Program-made: the position numbers and the translations under genes
Part shown: in pieces, positions 43,938 through 53,140 of the stretch
Layout: every line of letters begins with the position of its first letter
Numbering within the stretch: the first letter of the stretch is position 1
Notes under the pieces: model-generated
The model's database searches: none
Told to the model about the DNA's origin: nothing
The model's input: only the letters and a program-made list of their open reading frames with translations
Source: Candidatus Zhuqueibacterota bacterium
GTDB lineage: Bacteria; Zhuqueibacterota; Zhuqueibacteria; Residuimicrobiales; Krinioviventaceae
Assembly: GCA_016934825.1 (NCBI GenBank)
Contig: JAFGSB010000158.1
Location: 1 to 64,000 of the forward strand
Direction: 5' to 3'
DNA: 64,000 nt

Positions 43938-45557
43938 TCATTGGAAATTCCTGACAACCGCCTCGGCGGTTTTCATACCGTCTATCGCTGAACTGACAAT
44001 ACCGCCCGCGTATCCCGAACCTTCTCCCGCAGGATATAACCCTTTCACCCCGGTGGATTGGCCGTCTTCGGCGTTTCTGGTCATCCGCACCGGACAGGAA
44101 CTTCTTGTTTCGGCGGCGTAAAGCAGCACATCGTCCTCTCTGGCGCTGTTTAATTCTTTCAGCATTTTCGGGATGGCTTCGACCAGCGTGTCGTTGACAA
44201 ATTTGGGCAGGAGGGAGTGGATGTCGGCGGGTACCGCATGCCGCCATGATCTTTGTCCCGGCAGAGGGGACGGCTTTCGTGCGGATAAAAAATCACCAAG
44301 CCGCTCGGCCGGTATGGAATAGTTACTACCGCCCGCCCGGAAAACTTTTTGTTCAATATCGGACTGAAATAAATATCCGGCTTTTGCCGGATTTTCTGTA
44401 TCGTATACTTTGATAAAATCCCCGGGTAAAACAGGAACAAGAAAACCGGCATTGGCGAACAAACCGGCACGGCCGGACAAACTCATGCCGTTGGTGGTGA
44501 ACTCTCCCGGGGACGAAGCGCAGGAAATGACCGTTCCGCCGGGACACATACAGAAACTATAACAGGCCCTGTATTTACCCCCGCCGCGCCGGGTCAGCCG
44601 GAAGCTTGCTGCGCCGAGGCGGGGATGGTCCGCGAATTTTCCCCATTGCGACCTGTTTACCTGTTCCTGGGGCAGTTCCAGTCTCACACCGACGGCAAAT
44701 GGTTTTGGTTCCAGCGGAATATGATATGTAAAAAACAGTTCATATACATCGCGGGCGCTGTGTCCGGTGGCCAGGATGCATGCGCCGGTATCTATATATT
44801 CATTGTCGTTAATCAAAAGACCGTGGATTTTATCATTTTCGATCCTGAATCCGCTGAGCCTGCTGTTAAAGCGGAACGTACCGCCGTATGATTCGATTTT
44901 ACGGCGGAGTTGCGGAACGATTTTTACCAGAATATCCGTGCCCAGATGCGGGGCGCTGTCGATCAGAATGTGGGACGGGGCGCCGCATTCAACCAGCGTC
45001 TCGAAAAAGTAACGGATCCGCGGTTTGTCTTTACTGCGTGCGGTCAGCTTGCCGTCGGAAAACAAACCGGCCCCGCCTTCACCGTAAAGGACATTGCTCT
45101 CCGGGTCGAGTATACCCCGGCCCCAGAATTTTTCCACGTGGTCTGTTCTTTCCCCGACCGCCGTACCCCGTTCGATTATCACAGGCTTTAAACCGGATTT
45201 CGCCAGCACCAATGCCGCCATCAGACCCGCGGGACCTGCGCCGACGATAACCGGTTTTTTGAAATCTTTAGTGATTTTTATTAAAGGATATATTTCCGGT
45301 TCTTTTGTTATGTCCGGTATTATCTGTACATCGTTTGGCTGTACCTGTTTGGGCAGTTTTTCACCGTTAAAATTAACTTCAACCGTAAAAGAGAACATGG
45401 GCGCGGGATTTCGGGGCCTGGCGTCGATTGATCTTTTGATGATCTTTAAATGATCGAGCAGCTTGATATCACATTTTAATTTTTTCGCGACCGCGGGTAA
45501 GATATCACTGAATTTATAATTTAACGGGAGACTGATTTGATGAATTTGTAATCTCAT
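43938..45557 (-). CDS. FAD-dependent oxidoreductase, COG2509 family
   Basis: 539 residues. An N-terminal domain (about 1-95) with the family's RSIDARPRN block precedes the Rossmann FAD-binding motif VIVGAGPAGLMAALVLAKSG, then a FAD-contact segment YGEGGAGLFSDGKLT, and a C-terminal LYPAGEGSGYAGGIVSSAIDG. CMCPGGTV is a family signature. The reaction is not established for this family. It faces the sod gene; the gap 43748-43937 holds TGTCCCCCGGACCAGTCAGCG, faintly like the intergenic repeat. The gene upstream on the same strand is an SGNH hydrolase, 24 bp away. Confidence 0.88.
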   Translation of the reverse strand: MRLQIHQISLPLNYKFSDILPAVAKKLKCDIKLLDHLKIIKRSIDARPRNPAPMFSFTVEVNFNGEKLPKQVQPNDVQIIPDITKEPEIYPLIKITKDFKKPVIVGAGPAGLMAALVLAKSGLKPVIIERGTAVGERTDHVEKFWGRGILDPESNVLYGEGGAGLFSDGKLTARSKDKPRIRYFFETLVECGAPSHILIDSAPHLGTDILVKIVPQLRRKIESYGGTFRFNSRLSGFRIENDKIHGLLINDNEYIDTGACILATGHSARDVYELFFTYHIPLEPKPFAVGVRLELPQEQVNRSQWGKFADHPRLGAASFRLTRRGGGKYRACYSFCMCPGGTVISCASSPGEFTTNGMSLSGRAGLFANAGFLVPVLPGDFIKVYDTENPAKAGYLFQSDIEQKVFRAGGSNYSIPAERLGDFLSARKPSPLPGQRSWRHAVPADIHSLLPKFVNDTLVEAIPKMLKELNSAREDDVLLYAAETRSSCPVRMTRNAEDGQSTGVKGLYPAGEGSGYAGGIVSSAIDGMKTAEAVVRNFQ

Positions 45558-45581
45558 AATATGATAAAGAGATATGAAAAA

Positions 45582-46628
45582 CTAAAAATCCTGTTTAAAT
45601 AAACCGGCGCAATAGCGGGCAAGGTCGGTGGTAAATTTTTTTGTACCCGCCGGACTCATGTGATAATAATCGGAAAAGAGATCATCCTGTTGATAAATTG
45701 CCGGATCGCCGTTTGTAAGATCGATAAATTCAACATTTAATTCGCCGGCTAAATTCCGCAATAAGCTGATATAGTTCCGGTACCGCTCCAAACCATCGGG
45801 TGCTTTTAGAAACCTGTCCCCGTGTTCCGATATATTTACCAGAATATATTTAATTCCCGACTGACGACATAACGCGGATGATTTTTTTAATGCGTCCAGG
45901 TTTAATTTCAACAAACTATCCGGAATATCTTCATAATATGTAAAATCGCCGGTTAGTAAACCCAATTTTTTTGCCTCAGCCATGCCGATATTCATGAAAC
46001 TGTGACCGCGGCTGTCAATCGGGTGTAGCAGCGGCCTGTTAACCGGGAAACGGGGGTATCTTAAAAATTCCGTCAAAGCCCCGCTGTAATAATATAACCG
46101 GACATGATCCAGCAGGTATAACCTGATTTGACTATTCAGGTTGTTTTTCAACCATAATGGTTCATATATACTTGTCTTAAACACCGGGTAATTTTCTGCG
46201 GTAAAAGTACTTTTTAATTCTTCATAACGAACCGCCTGAAGTATAATTTGGGGTTTGCATGATTTTAACCAGAATTTTTCCAGGTAAAAGCTGACTGGTC
46301 CGGGATCAAGATCGGAAAGGCCGCCATTAAAGCTGGTCATTTTGTGGGATGTTATGTATTGATAAACACTGTCGAACAATAACGGCGAGATATTGGTGCG
46401 GACAACCGAACTGCCGATAAAGAGCACATCCGGTTGGCCCTGTTCTTTTATCAGGGATTTTAACGCTCTTGTTCGTAATTCAACCGCCGGATTGTAATAT
46501 GGATTCGCCTGCGGCAGGTTGTCCCGAAGGGGCTCCAGACGTAATGAAAAATCTGTAAGAATCAGCAGCCCTATAACTGCAATTATGGGTTGATAAATAA
46601 AACGTATTTTAAATTGTTTCGTTTTCAT
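45582..46628 (-). CDS. SGNH-hydrolase-type protein (DltD/AlgX-like partner of MBOAT)
   Basis: 348 residues with an N-terminal membrane anchor (about 12-30). The catalytic elements of the SGNH fold are visible: VLFIGSSVVR with the nucleophile Ser, and DYYHMSPAGT with the Asp/His pair. It follows the MBOAT acyltransferase gene with 12 bp between, a common pairing for O-acetylation of extracellular polysaccharide: MBOAT moves the acyl group across the membrane and the SGNH protein transfers or removes it. The target polymer is unknown. Confidence 0.85.
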   Translation of the reverse strand: MKTKQFKIRFIYQPIIAVIGLLILTDFSLRLEPLRDNLPQANPYYNPAVELRTRALKSLIKEQGQPDVLFIGSSVVRTNISPLLFDSVYQYITSHKMTSFNGGLSDLDPGPVSFYLEKFWLKSCKPQIILQAVRYEELKSTFTAENYPVFKTSIYEPLWLKNNLNSQIRLYLLDHVRLYYYSGALTEFLRYPRFPVNRPLLHPIDSRGHSFMNIGMAEAKKLGLLTGDFTYYEDIPDSLLKLNLDALKKSSALCRQSGIKYILVNISEHGDRFLKAPDGLERYRNYISLLRNLAGELNVEFIDLTNGDPAIYQQDDLFSDYYHMSPAGTKKFTTDLARYCAGLFKQDF

Positions 46629-46640
46629 AATGTTATTATT

Positions 46641-48065
46641 TTAGAATTGAAAATAAATAAACGGAGCGTTCCCGCCCCCGCCGCTGAAAAATAACAACAA
46701 GAGGGCGGCGCAGGCAAAAATTATTTTCCAGAAAACCGGAAATCTAAGGAAAGTGAACTCGTTATCATTGATTGTTTGCGGAATGTCAATCAACAGGACC
46801 AGTAAAGTTAAAAATAATAAAGTAAATATCGAGCCAGTTGGTTCAATTCTGAAATGAGTCAGACCGGCGAGATATTTTTGTGTTGTTTGTATATCTGTGG
46901 ATCTAAAGAACAGCCAGGTGAAATTTGCCAGACAGAGGGTAAATCCAAGGCTGAGGATCTGTGTGCTGTAATAAAAGAATCCTTTTTGAACATTATCTTT
47001 ATATGGGAACACCTGACGATAGAATTTATGTACAACAAGATATAACCCGTGCAGAAATCCCCAAAAGACAAAGTTCCAGTTTGCGCCGTGCCAGAGGCCG
47101 CCCAGCAGCATTGTGGTCATTAAATTGATATAGGTTCGCACGCGGCCTTTCCTGTTCCCGCCCAGTGATATATAGAGATAATCCCTTAACCAGCCTGATA
47201 ATGATATATGCCATCTGTGCCAGAATTCGGTCATATTCTTTGAGAAATACGGATGTTTAAAATTACGCATCAACTCAAACCCGAGCAGGTAGGCCGAACC
47301 CCTTGCAATATTGCTGTAACCGGCAAAATCGCCGTAAATTTGCAGTCCGTATAATAATAAGCCGATAGTCAGTTGAAAACCCGTAAAGTTACCGGGATTG
47401 GCAAAGTAGGTATCGACTATGGCGCCTGCCGTATCGGCGATAACCACTTTACGAACCAGCCCGGTGATGATCAGGTACACACCCTTGTAAAAGCAATCCT
47501 GGGAAACGACGCGCGGTTTCTGAATCTGCGGCAGGAGGTTCGCGGCCCGTTCGATCGGTCCGGCAACAAGCTGCGGGAAAAATCCCACAAACAGGGCAAA
47601 GTCTACCAGGTTTTTTGTGGGTTCCAGTTTACCCCGGTAAATATCCAGGGTATAGGATAGAGTCTGGAATGTGTAAAAAGATATTCCGACAGGTAAAATA
47701 ATATTTAAAACAGGCAATGATGTCGATAAACCGAACGTGGAAAGCAGGGAATCGGCGCTTTGAACAAAAAAGTCAAAATATTTAAAGAATCCCAGAATTC
47801 CCAGGTTTGTTGTCAGGCTTATAATAACCCCGAGTTTTTTAAAATGCTTTCGGTCTGTTTGATCGCAGTGAAAAAGCCATAATCCGACGCCGTAATCTAC
47901 AATTGTGGAGATAAAAATAAGGGAAAGAAAGCGCACGTCCCAGAATCCGTAGAACACATAACTTGCCAGCAATAATAAAAGATTCTGTTGCCTGAACTGT
48001 AATCTATAGTAAAGAAAGAGAACGATCGGCAGAAATATCGCGTAATCTAATGAATTAAAAAGCAT
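46641..48065 (-). CDS. MBOAT family O-acyltransferase (AlgI-like)
   Basis: 474-residue inner-membrane protein with about 10-12 membrane helices. The MBOAT core reads MTEFWHRWHISLSGWLRDY with the conserved catalytic His in LGGLWHGANWNF. It carries acyl groups from the cytoplasm to a cell-surface polymer. It is the first gene of a minus-strand set with the SGNH protein. The gap to the next gene on the plus strand (48066-48475, 410 bp) holds a degenerate copy of the double-palindrome repeat and a good promoter facing right. Confidence 0.92.
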   Translation of the reverse strand: MLFNSLDYAIFLPIVLFLYYRLQFRQQNLLLLLASYVFYGFWDVRFLSLIFISTIVDYGVGLWLFHCDQTDRKHFKKLGVIISLTTNLGILGFFKYFDFFVQSADSLLSTFGLSTSLPVLNIILPVGISFYTFQTLSYTLDIYRGKLEPTKNLVDFALFVGFFPQLVAGPIERAANLLPQIQKPRVVSQDCFYKGVYLIITGLVRKVVIADTAGAIVDTYFANPGNFTGFQLTIGLLLYGLQIYGDFAGYSNIARGSAYLLGFELMRNFKHPYFSKNMTEFWHRWHISLSGWLRDYLYISLGGNRKGRVRTYINLMTTMLLGGLWHGANWNFVFWGFLHGLYLVVHKFYRQVFPYKDNVQKGFFYYSTQILSLGFTLCLANFTWLFFRSTDIQTTQKYLAGLTHFRIEPTGSIFTLLFLTLLVLLIDIPQTINDNEFTFLRFPVFWKIIFACAALLLLFFSGGGGNAPFIYFQF

Positions 48066-48135
48066 TCCTGGTATCCGTATGCGGAGAGTTTAATCTCCAA
48101 GATTTTTCGGTTTTACTGATTTAAAATTATTTTCA

Positions 48136-48305
48136 CCATTGTCCTTGTTATAACCCGACATACCGCCTGTTATCCTCAATATTATGTTCTGTACGTTATT
48201 ATATCGTAAAGGACATACGAGAATAAAAACCTCCCGATAGAACCATAGTATAATATCGAACTTACAGTCAGGTCAGAAGCGTCCTTTATCTAAACACCGG
48301 TGATT
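48136..48305. repeat. Double-palindrome intergenic repeat, copy 3 (degenerate)
   Basis: TTGTCCTTGTTATAACCCGACATA at the left keeps the TGTCC...CCCGACA frame of the left palindrome with decayed arms. About 142 bp further, GCGTCCTTTATCTAAACACC followed by GG-TGATTTG keeps the tail CACC-NN-TGAT of the right palindrome. Between them TATTATATCGT is shared with copy 1 at a similar offset. The order and spacing match the two better copies. Confidence 0.5.
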
Positions 48306-48387
48306 TGGAATTATAATAAAAATTACGAAAATGTCCAAGTCTTTTGATAGTAATATATTACTTTTATTTCAGGTCACTATATTTCCC

Positions 48388-48416
48388 TTGCTTATTTTAC
48401 TATCGTTTTATATAAT
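48388..48416 (+). promoter_or_regulatory. Candidate promoter of the FAH-family gene
   Basis: TTGCTT at 48388-48393, 17 bp, then a perfect TATAAT at 48411-48416, 60 bp before the start codon. Confidence 0.65.
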
Positions 48417-48475
48417 ACCAGAAATTTTAATATATGCAGATTTAATTTTCAAAATAACCAAAAAGGAGCGGAATT

Positions 48476-49375
48476 ATGCGGGCATTTTCTTATTTTACTT
48501 CTAAAGGAGAACCACGTATCGGCATGGAGTTTGAAAACAAAAGATATAATTTTACTTATATCTGGCAAATTTTCAAAGAGTTGAAAAATTCTCCCCAAAC
48601 GCCTGATTACTATTTCCTGCAGATCATGATTGAAATGGGAAATTTTTCGCGGAAAGTAATAGAAGATGTTTTGACCGAAATAAAACAATTCCGTTCGCTT
48701 GATGATCTGATAATTAAGGAAACGATAAGATATGATGTGCCGATATCCAGACCAAGCAAAATAATATGCCTGGGACGTAATTACACGGCGCACGCCGAGG
48801 AATGGAAATCAAAAGTGCCCGAACAACCCATGTTTTTTAGTAAATTGCCGTCTTCATTGCTGCCCCATGAGGGGTATATCCGGATACCGAAAAATATCGG
48901 CCGCGTGGATCATGAAATTGAACTGGCGGTTGTGATCGGCCAAAAAGCGAGAAAAGTTCTGGAAAAAGATGCTATGGATTATATTGCCGGCTATACCATT
49001 GCGAATGATGTAACCGCGCGGGCGCAGCAGGGCGTAGCGATTAAAAAAGGTCATCCGTGGACTTTGTCCAAGGGCATGGATACATTTTGTCCGATGGGAC
49101 CATATTTGATTCCGGTCGACACGGTAGAAAATCCTCATAATTTACCATTAGAATTAACCGTGAACGGCGGGGTCAAACAAAAGGCCAACACAAAGGATAT
49201 GGTGTTCAAAATTCCGGAATTGATCGCATATATTTCAAACCATATAACACTGGAAGTCGGGGACATTATTTGTACGGGTACACCCGAAGGTACGCTGCCA
49301 ATCGAACCCGGCGATGTGATTGAAGCAAAAATTGCGGACTTTGGCGTTTTACGTAATAACGTCATTGAGGATTAA
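48476..49375 (+). CDS. Fumarylacetoacetate hydrolase family protein
   Basis: 299 residues. The N-terminal part (about 1-95) is divergent, followed by the FAH catalytic domain: ICLGRNYTAHAEEW, the metal-binding E-x-E in VDHEIELAVVIG, the Asp in TIANDVTARAQQ, and the closing GDIICTGTPEGT with PGDV. Members hydrolyse C-C bonds or decarboxylate small oxo-acids in aromatic catabolism, or act as oxaloacetate decarboxylases; the substrate here is unknown. AAAAGGAGCGG precedes the ATG. Confidence 0.92.
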   Translation: MRAFSYFTSKGEPRIGMEFENKRYNFTYIWQIFKELKNSPQTPDYYFLQIMIEMGNFSRKVIEDVLTEIKQFRSLDDLIIKETIRYDVPISRPSKIICLGRNYTAHAEEWKSKVPEQPMFFSKLPSSLLPHEGYIRIPKNIGRVDHEIELAVVIGQKARKVLEKDAMDYIAGYTIANDVTARAQQGVAIKKGHPWTLSKGMDTFCPMGPYLIPVDTVENPHNLPLELTVNGGVKQKANTKDMVFKIPELIAYISNHITLEVGDIICTGTPEGTLPIEPGDVIEAKIADFGVLRNNVIED

Positions 49376-49557
49376 AGAAAAAAACAGAGTCGACAGGTAT
49401 TTAATTCATAGCATTTAAAATTATTAATTCTTAATTTGTTACGGTTTTATTTTCGGTGTTTATCTGCTGATACCATAAATCGTATTATAATTTAATTTCA
49501 AGTGACCGGATGAAATCCGGCCTCCAATATATATTATACCAAAGATTCAGAGGATTT

Positions 49558-50346
49558 ATGCGTGTCGCATTTGTTCAGATGAATTGTGAATTCGGAGCAA
49601 TAAATAAAAATATCAATCGTGCCCGGGAACTCATCCAATTGTATAATGCCGATTTGTTTGTATTGCCGGAATTATTCAATACCGGATACCTGTTCCGGAA
49701 CCGGAAAGAAACAGCTTCCTTTGCCGAACAGATACCGGAAGGCAATACGAGTCAAATTCTGAAACAAACAGCCGTACAGAAAAAATGTTTTATTGCGGCG
49801 GGAATAGCTGAAAAAGCCGGGAAAAAGATTTATAACTCAAGTCTGATTACCGGTCCGGAGGGATTTATAGCCGTTTATCGAAAGATCCACCTGTTTGATG
49901 AAGAGAAACAGTGGTTTGATCCTGGTGATAAGCCTTTTTTTGTCGTAAATGTCGGCGCTGTTAAAGTTGGTTTGATGATCTGTTTTGACTGGATTTTTCC
50001 GGAATCCATGCGTTCGTTGGCGATGCTGGGTGCCGATGTGATCTGTCATTCCGCGAACCTGGTGTTACCTTATTGCCAGCAGGCCATGACAACGCGATGC
50101 CTCGAAAACGGCGTTTTTGCTATTACCGCGAACCGTATTGGTTTTGATGATCGCGGTGAGAAAAATATACATTTTACCGGACAAAGCCAGATCACCGGGC
50201 CCCGCGGGGAAATTATTGCCAGGGCAGGTGAGTCCACAGAGGAAGTCAAGGTTGTCAGGATCAATCCTTTCAGCGCCCGAAACAAGTTTATCAACCCTCA
50301 GAATGATTTACTGGCGGATAGACGGCCCGAATTGTATAATTTATAA
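49558..50346 (+). CDS. Carbon-nitrogen hydrolase (nitrilase superfamily)
   Basis: 262-residue amidohydrolase. The catalytic Glu38 (LPELFNTGY), Lys109 (RKIHLF) and Cys142 (MICFDWIFPE) triad is complete, in the spacing of the family. Start 49558 has AGAGGA upstream; the earlier ATG at 49510 lies inside a CCGGA-TGAAA-TCCGG palindrome and would add 16 unlikely residues. Members deaminate omega-amides, N-carbamoyl compounds or similar; the closing block with RRPELYNL resembles plant-type omega-amidase and carbamoylputrescine groups, but the substrate is uncertain. Confidence 0.92.
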   Translation: MRVAFVQMNCEFGAINKNINRARELIQLYNADLFVLPELFNTGYLFRNRKETASFAEQIPEGNTSQILKQTAVQKKCFIAAGIAEKAGKKIYNSSLITGPEGFIAVYRKIHLFDEEKQWFDPGDKPFFVVNVGAVKVGLMICFDWIFPESMRSLAMLGADVICHSANLVLPYCQQAMTTRCLENGVFAITANRIGFDDRGEKNIHFTGQSQITGPRGEIIARAGESTEEVKVVRINPFSARNKFINPQNDLLADRRPELYNL

Positions 50347-50397
50347 ATATGAACCAGAGTAACATTTCGCGATTAGAAGAGGAATCACCAGTATTAT

Positions 50398-51903
50398 ATG
50401 TCAATCTTTATTAGTGTTAAACGATTATTCAAACATTCCGCTATTTATGGAATGGGGCACATTTTTAACCGCCTGATTGTCTTTCTTTTATTACCGCTGC
50501 ATACCAATATTTTCCGCGAAGGGGAGATGGGTGTCGTCGGCGTTGTGTTTGCCTACCTTGCCATATTTACAATTATATATACCTACGGCCTGGATACGGC
50601 TTTTTTTCGTTTTTATATCCTGGAAGACAGCCAGGAAGGGAAAAAACGGATTCTCTCAACGGCTTTTCTGACAATTCTCGCCACATCATTTTTTTTTACG
50701 GCGGTTTTATATTTTGCCGCCGAACCCGTATCCCACATAATATTTGATCCGGAAACGCGGGCCCTGCCCATCAATTTACCCTATCTTATACGACTGGTAT
50801 GCGTAATATTGTTTTTTGACGCGCTGACTTTTATGCCTTTCCTGGCGCTGCGGGCGGAAGAGAAATCCGTACTGTTTATATTTTACAAGTTTCTTAATGT
50901 AATTATAAATGTCGCGTTCAACGCCGTCTATATTCTCGGCTTAAAAAGCGGCATAGAAGGGATTTTCCTGGCCAATTTGTGGGCCTCAATGTTGACATTT
51001 TTACTGCAACTGCCGCTGATCGTCAAACGGTTTTCCTTTATATATTCCAAAGTAACCCTTAAGGAACTTTTGGCGTTTGGACTCCCTTACCTGCCGTCCA
51101 CTTTATCCGTTTCTTTAATGGATACAATTGACCGTGTTTTTTTGGAACGTTTATCGGGTGTTGAAGCCGTAGGTATTTACAGCCAGGGTGCTAAATTAGG
51201 TATGTTTATGGCCCTTTTTGTGACTGCGTTCCGGTTTGCCTGGCATCCCTATTTTCTTGCGACATCCAAACAGGAAAATGCCAAAGATATTTTTCAAAAA
51301 ATTTTCACTTATGTTTTACTGGCCTGTTTCACGGTTTATATTGTTTTAACTCTTTTTATCGACGACATAATAAAAATCAATATCGGCGGGTTTACCATAC
51401 TGGGTAAAAATTTCTGGGATGCCACTGTCGTTGTGCCGGTTATTTTCCTGGCTTATATTTTTTATGCCGCGTATGTGAATTTTATAATCGGCATTTATCT
51501 TTATAAAAAGACAAAGTATCTGCCCTTTATAACAATATCGGGAATGCTGGTAAACCTGTTAACCAATTATACCCTGATACCTGTCTGGGGTATCATGGGC
51601 GCCGCCTGGGCGCGGGTTTTCGCCTATATCGTAATGGCTTCCATTCTATATATCATATCCCAAAAGCTGTACCCGGTAAAATACGAATGGATCCGGTTAT
51701 TAAAATTAGTCGTGATCGTTGCTCTGATATATTTTGCGGGTACGCAGGAATTCGTACGTGATCATATCCCATTAAAATTTGTATTATGCTTGATTTTCCC
51801 ATTTATGCTTTATTTAAGCGGATTTTTTGAAAAACAGGAATTATCGAAAATGCACCAGATTGTGAAAAGGTTGCCGTTTATCGGCAGGTTGAACCATGAA
51901 TGA
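50398..51903 (+). CDS. Polysaccharide/oligosaccharide flippase (Wzx-like, MOP superfamily)
   Basis: 501-residue inner-membrane protein with about 12-14 helices. The N-terminal block FKHSAIYGMGHIFNRLIVFLLLP is typical of MVF/Wzx translocases that move undecaprenyl-linked oligosaccharides to the periplasm. It overlaps the methyltransferase gene by 8 bp. With the methyltransferase here and the glycosyltransferase at 57.5 kb it suggests a small scattered surface-glycan set. Confidence 0.88.
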   Translation: MSIFISVKRLFKHSAIYGMGHIFNRLIVFLLLPLHTNIFREGEMGVVGVVFAYLAIFTIIYTYGLDTAFFRFYILEDSQEGKKRILSTAFLTILATSFFFTAVLYFAAEPVSHIIFDPETRALPINLPYLIRLVCVILFFDALTFMPFLALRAEEKSVLFIFYKFLNVIINVAFNAVYILGLKSGIEGIFLANLWASMLTFLLQLPLIVKRFSFIYSKVTLKELLAFGLPYLPSTLSVSLMDTIDRVFLERLSGVEAVGIYSQGAKLGMFMALFVTAFRFAWHPYFLATSKQENAKDIFQKIFTYVLLACFTVYIVLTLFIDDIIKINIGGFTILGKNFWDATVVVPVIFLAYIFYAAYVNFIIGIYLYKKTKYLPFITISGMLVNLLTNYTLIPVWGIMGAAWARVFAYIVMASILYIISQKLYPVKYEWIRLLKLVVIVALIYFAGTQEFVRDHIPLKFVLCLIFPFMLYLSGFFEKQELSKMHQIVKRLPFIGRLNHE

Positions 51904-52705
51904 AAAGGCCGCGCTAAAAGACTTTTATGAACAATGCGGGGAAAAGTACCCGGAAGAGGAACTCGTTTACAAAACACTGCGCGGAAAACTGCGCAAGAAA
52001 TTTATATTACAGCGTCTCGGCGAATTTCATGGTTCGCTTCTGGAAATCGGTTGCAACCGCGGCATGTATTTACAGGAATATAAGGGGGGAGACAGTTTTG
52101 GGGTTGATTTGAGTTTTAGTGTGTTGCGGCAGGCCCACAGGGAAAAAGTGATCCATCTTGCGGTCGCCGATGCGGAACAGTTATGTTTCAAAAATGCCTG
52201 TTTTGATCACGTGCTTTGCAGTGAGGTGCTTGAACATTGTTTACATCCCCAGGACATATTCAACGGTATTGCGGCGGTATTAAAACCAAACGGCCGCGCT
52301 TTATTAACCACGCCAAATTATTCAAAAAAAAAGCATGAATATATTGAATTGGGTTCTTTAAAGAGTTTTAATATTGATTGTGATTGCGGGAATTTTTATT
52401 TTCATACGGCGTACAAACCGGGCGAACTGGAGATTATGGCCCAAAAAGCGGGTTTAAAAGTTGTTGAATCCGGTACTCTGGAAAAACAGGTCAAATACGC
52501 CGCCAAAATTCCTGCCGCAGTATTGTTATTCGGAAGAGTGGTCAATAAGGTCTTTCGTTCAAAAAGGTTTGAACAGATGAATGATTCCTTTTTTCAGGTA
52601 TTCACGAACCGGATTTATGATATCTGTCATATAACGGGATTGGAGAAATATCTGTTAAAATTAGTGCCTGAAGGGGTTAGATCTTTTATTATAATGGAAA
52701 AATGA
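51896..52705 (+). CDS. Class I SAM-dependent methyltransferase
   Basis: 269 residues. The Rossmann-type SAM site reads LLEIGCNRGMYLQ, with the acidic end of strand 2 in FGVDLSFSVL and motif II region VADAEQLCFKN, FDHVLCSEVLEHC (post-I and motif II). ALLTTPNYS follows. The C-terminal 90 residues are a cap of unclear role. The start lies in the end of the flippase gene (8-bp overlap). It could methylate a sugar or a small molecule; the target is unknown. Confidence 0.88.
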   Translation: MNEKAALKDFYEQCGEKYPEEELVYKTLRGKLRKKFILQRLGEFHGSLLEIGCNRGMYLQEYKGGDSFGVDLSFSVLRQAHREKVIHLAVADAEQLCFKNACFDHVLCSEVLEHCLHPQDIFNGIAAVLKPNGRALLTTPNYSKKKHEYIELGSLKSFNIDCDCGNFYFHTAYKPGELEIMAQKAGLKVVESGTLEKQVKYAAKIPAAVLLFGRVVNKVFRSKRFEQMNDSFFQVFTNRIYDICHITGLEKYLLKLVPEGVRSFIIMEK

Positions 52706-52720
52706 ACGGGAGAAGTGATT

Positions 52721-53140
52721 TTGAATATATATTTTTGCTGCTCAATTACGGGCGGAAGAAAATATTTATCAACCAATAAAAAGATTGTTACTTTTCTCAA
52801 AAATCTTGATTATAATGTATTAACTGAACATATTGTAACCACGGATATTTTTAATATTGAGAAACAGTACACGGCAGAGTATATTTTTGAAAGGGATATA
52901 AAATGGATTGACGAGTGCCATGCCGTGATCGCCGAGGTTTCAAATCCGTCGCTCGGCGTCGGGTATGAGATTTGCCACGCATTAAATAAAGGTAAACCGG
53001 TATTGTGTTTGTATGATAAAGACATTTTCCTTTCCAGAATGATCAGCGGCAATACAAAACCGGGAATAATTGTCAAAGCATATTCAGATTCTGAATGGCA
53101 GGAACATATAGAGAATTTTCTTAAAAAAATAAACACGTAA
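52721..53140 (+). CDS. Nucleotide 2'-deoxyribonucleoside hydrolase, Rcl/DNPH1-like
   Basis: 139-residue protein resembling the 2'-deoxynucleoside 5'-phosphate N-hydrolase family (Rcl/DNPH1), related to nucleoside 2-deoxyribosyltransferases. The opening IYFCCSITGGRKY, the DIKWIDECHAVIAEVSNPS block and SLGVGYEICHAL with the catalytic-type Glu are diagnostic. TTG 52721 is the start with best spacing to GGGAGA; GTG 52715 is too close to it. Its stop shares one base with the start of dinB. DNPH1 removes abnormal nucleotides from the pool. Confidence 0.85.
   Translation: MNIYFCCSITGGRKYLSTNKKIVTFLKNLDYNVLTEHIVTTDIFNIEKQYTAEYIFERDIKWIDECHAVIAEVSNPSLGVGYEICHALNKGKPVLCLYDKDIFLSRMISGNTKPGIIVKAYSDSEWQEHIENFLKKINT

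Noticed and set aside
44888-45453. Overlapping plus-strand frames of 93-120 codons opposite the FAD oxidoreductase
   Set aside because: They are antisense shadows of the conserved flavoprotein in a GC-richer stretch; several overlap one another in different frames.
49510-49557. N-terminal 16-residue extension of the nitrilase-family protein
   Set aside because: The ATG lies in a CCGGATGAAATCCGG palindrome with no ribosome site; ATG 49558 has AGAGGA and the family start.
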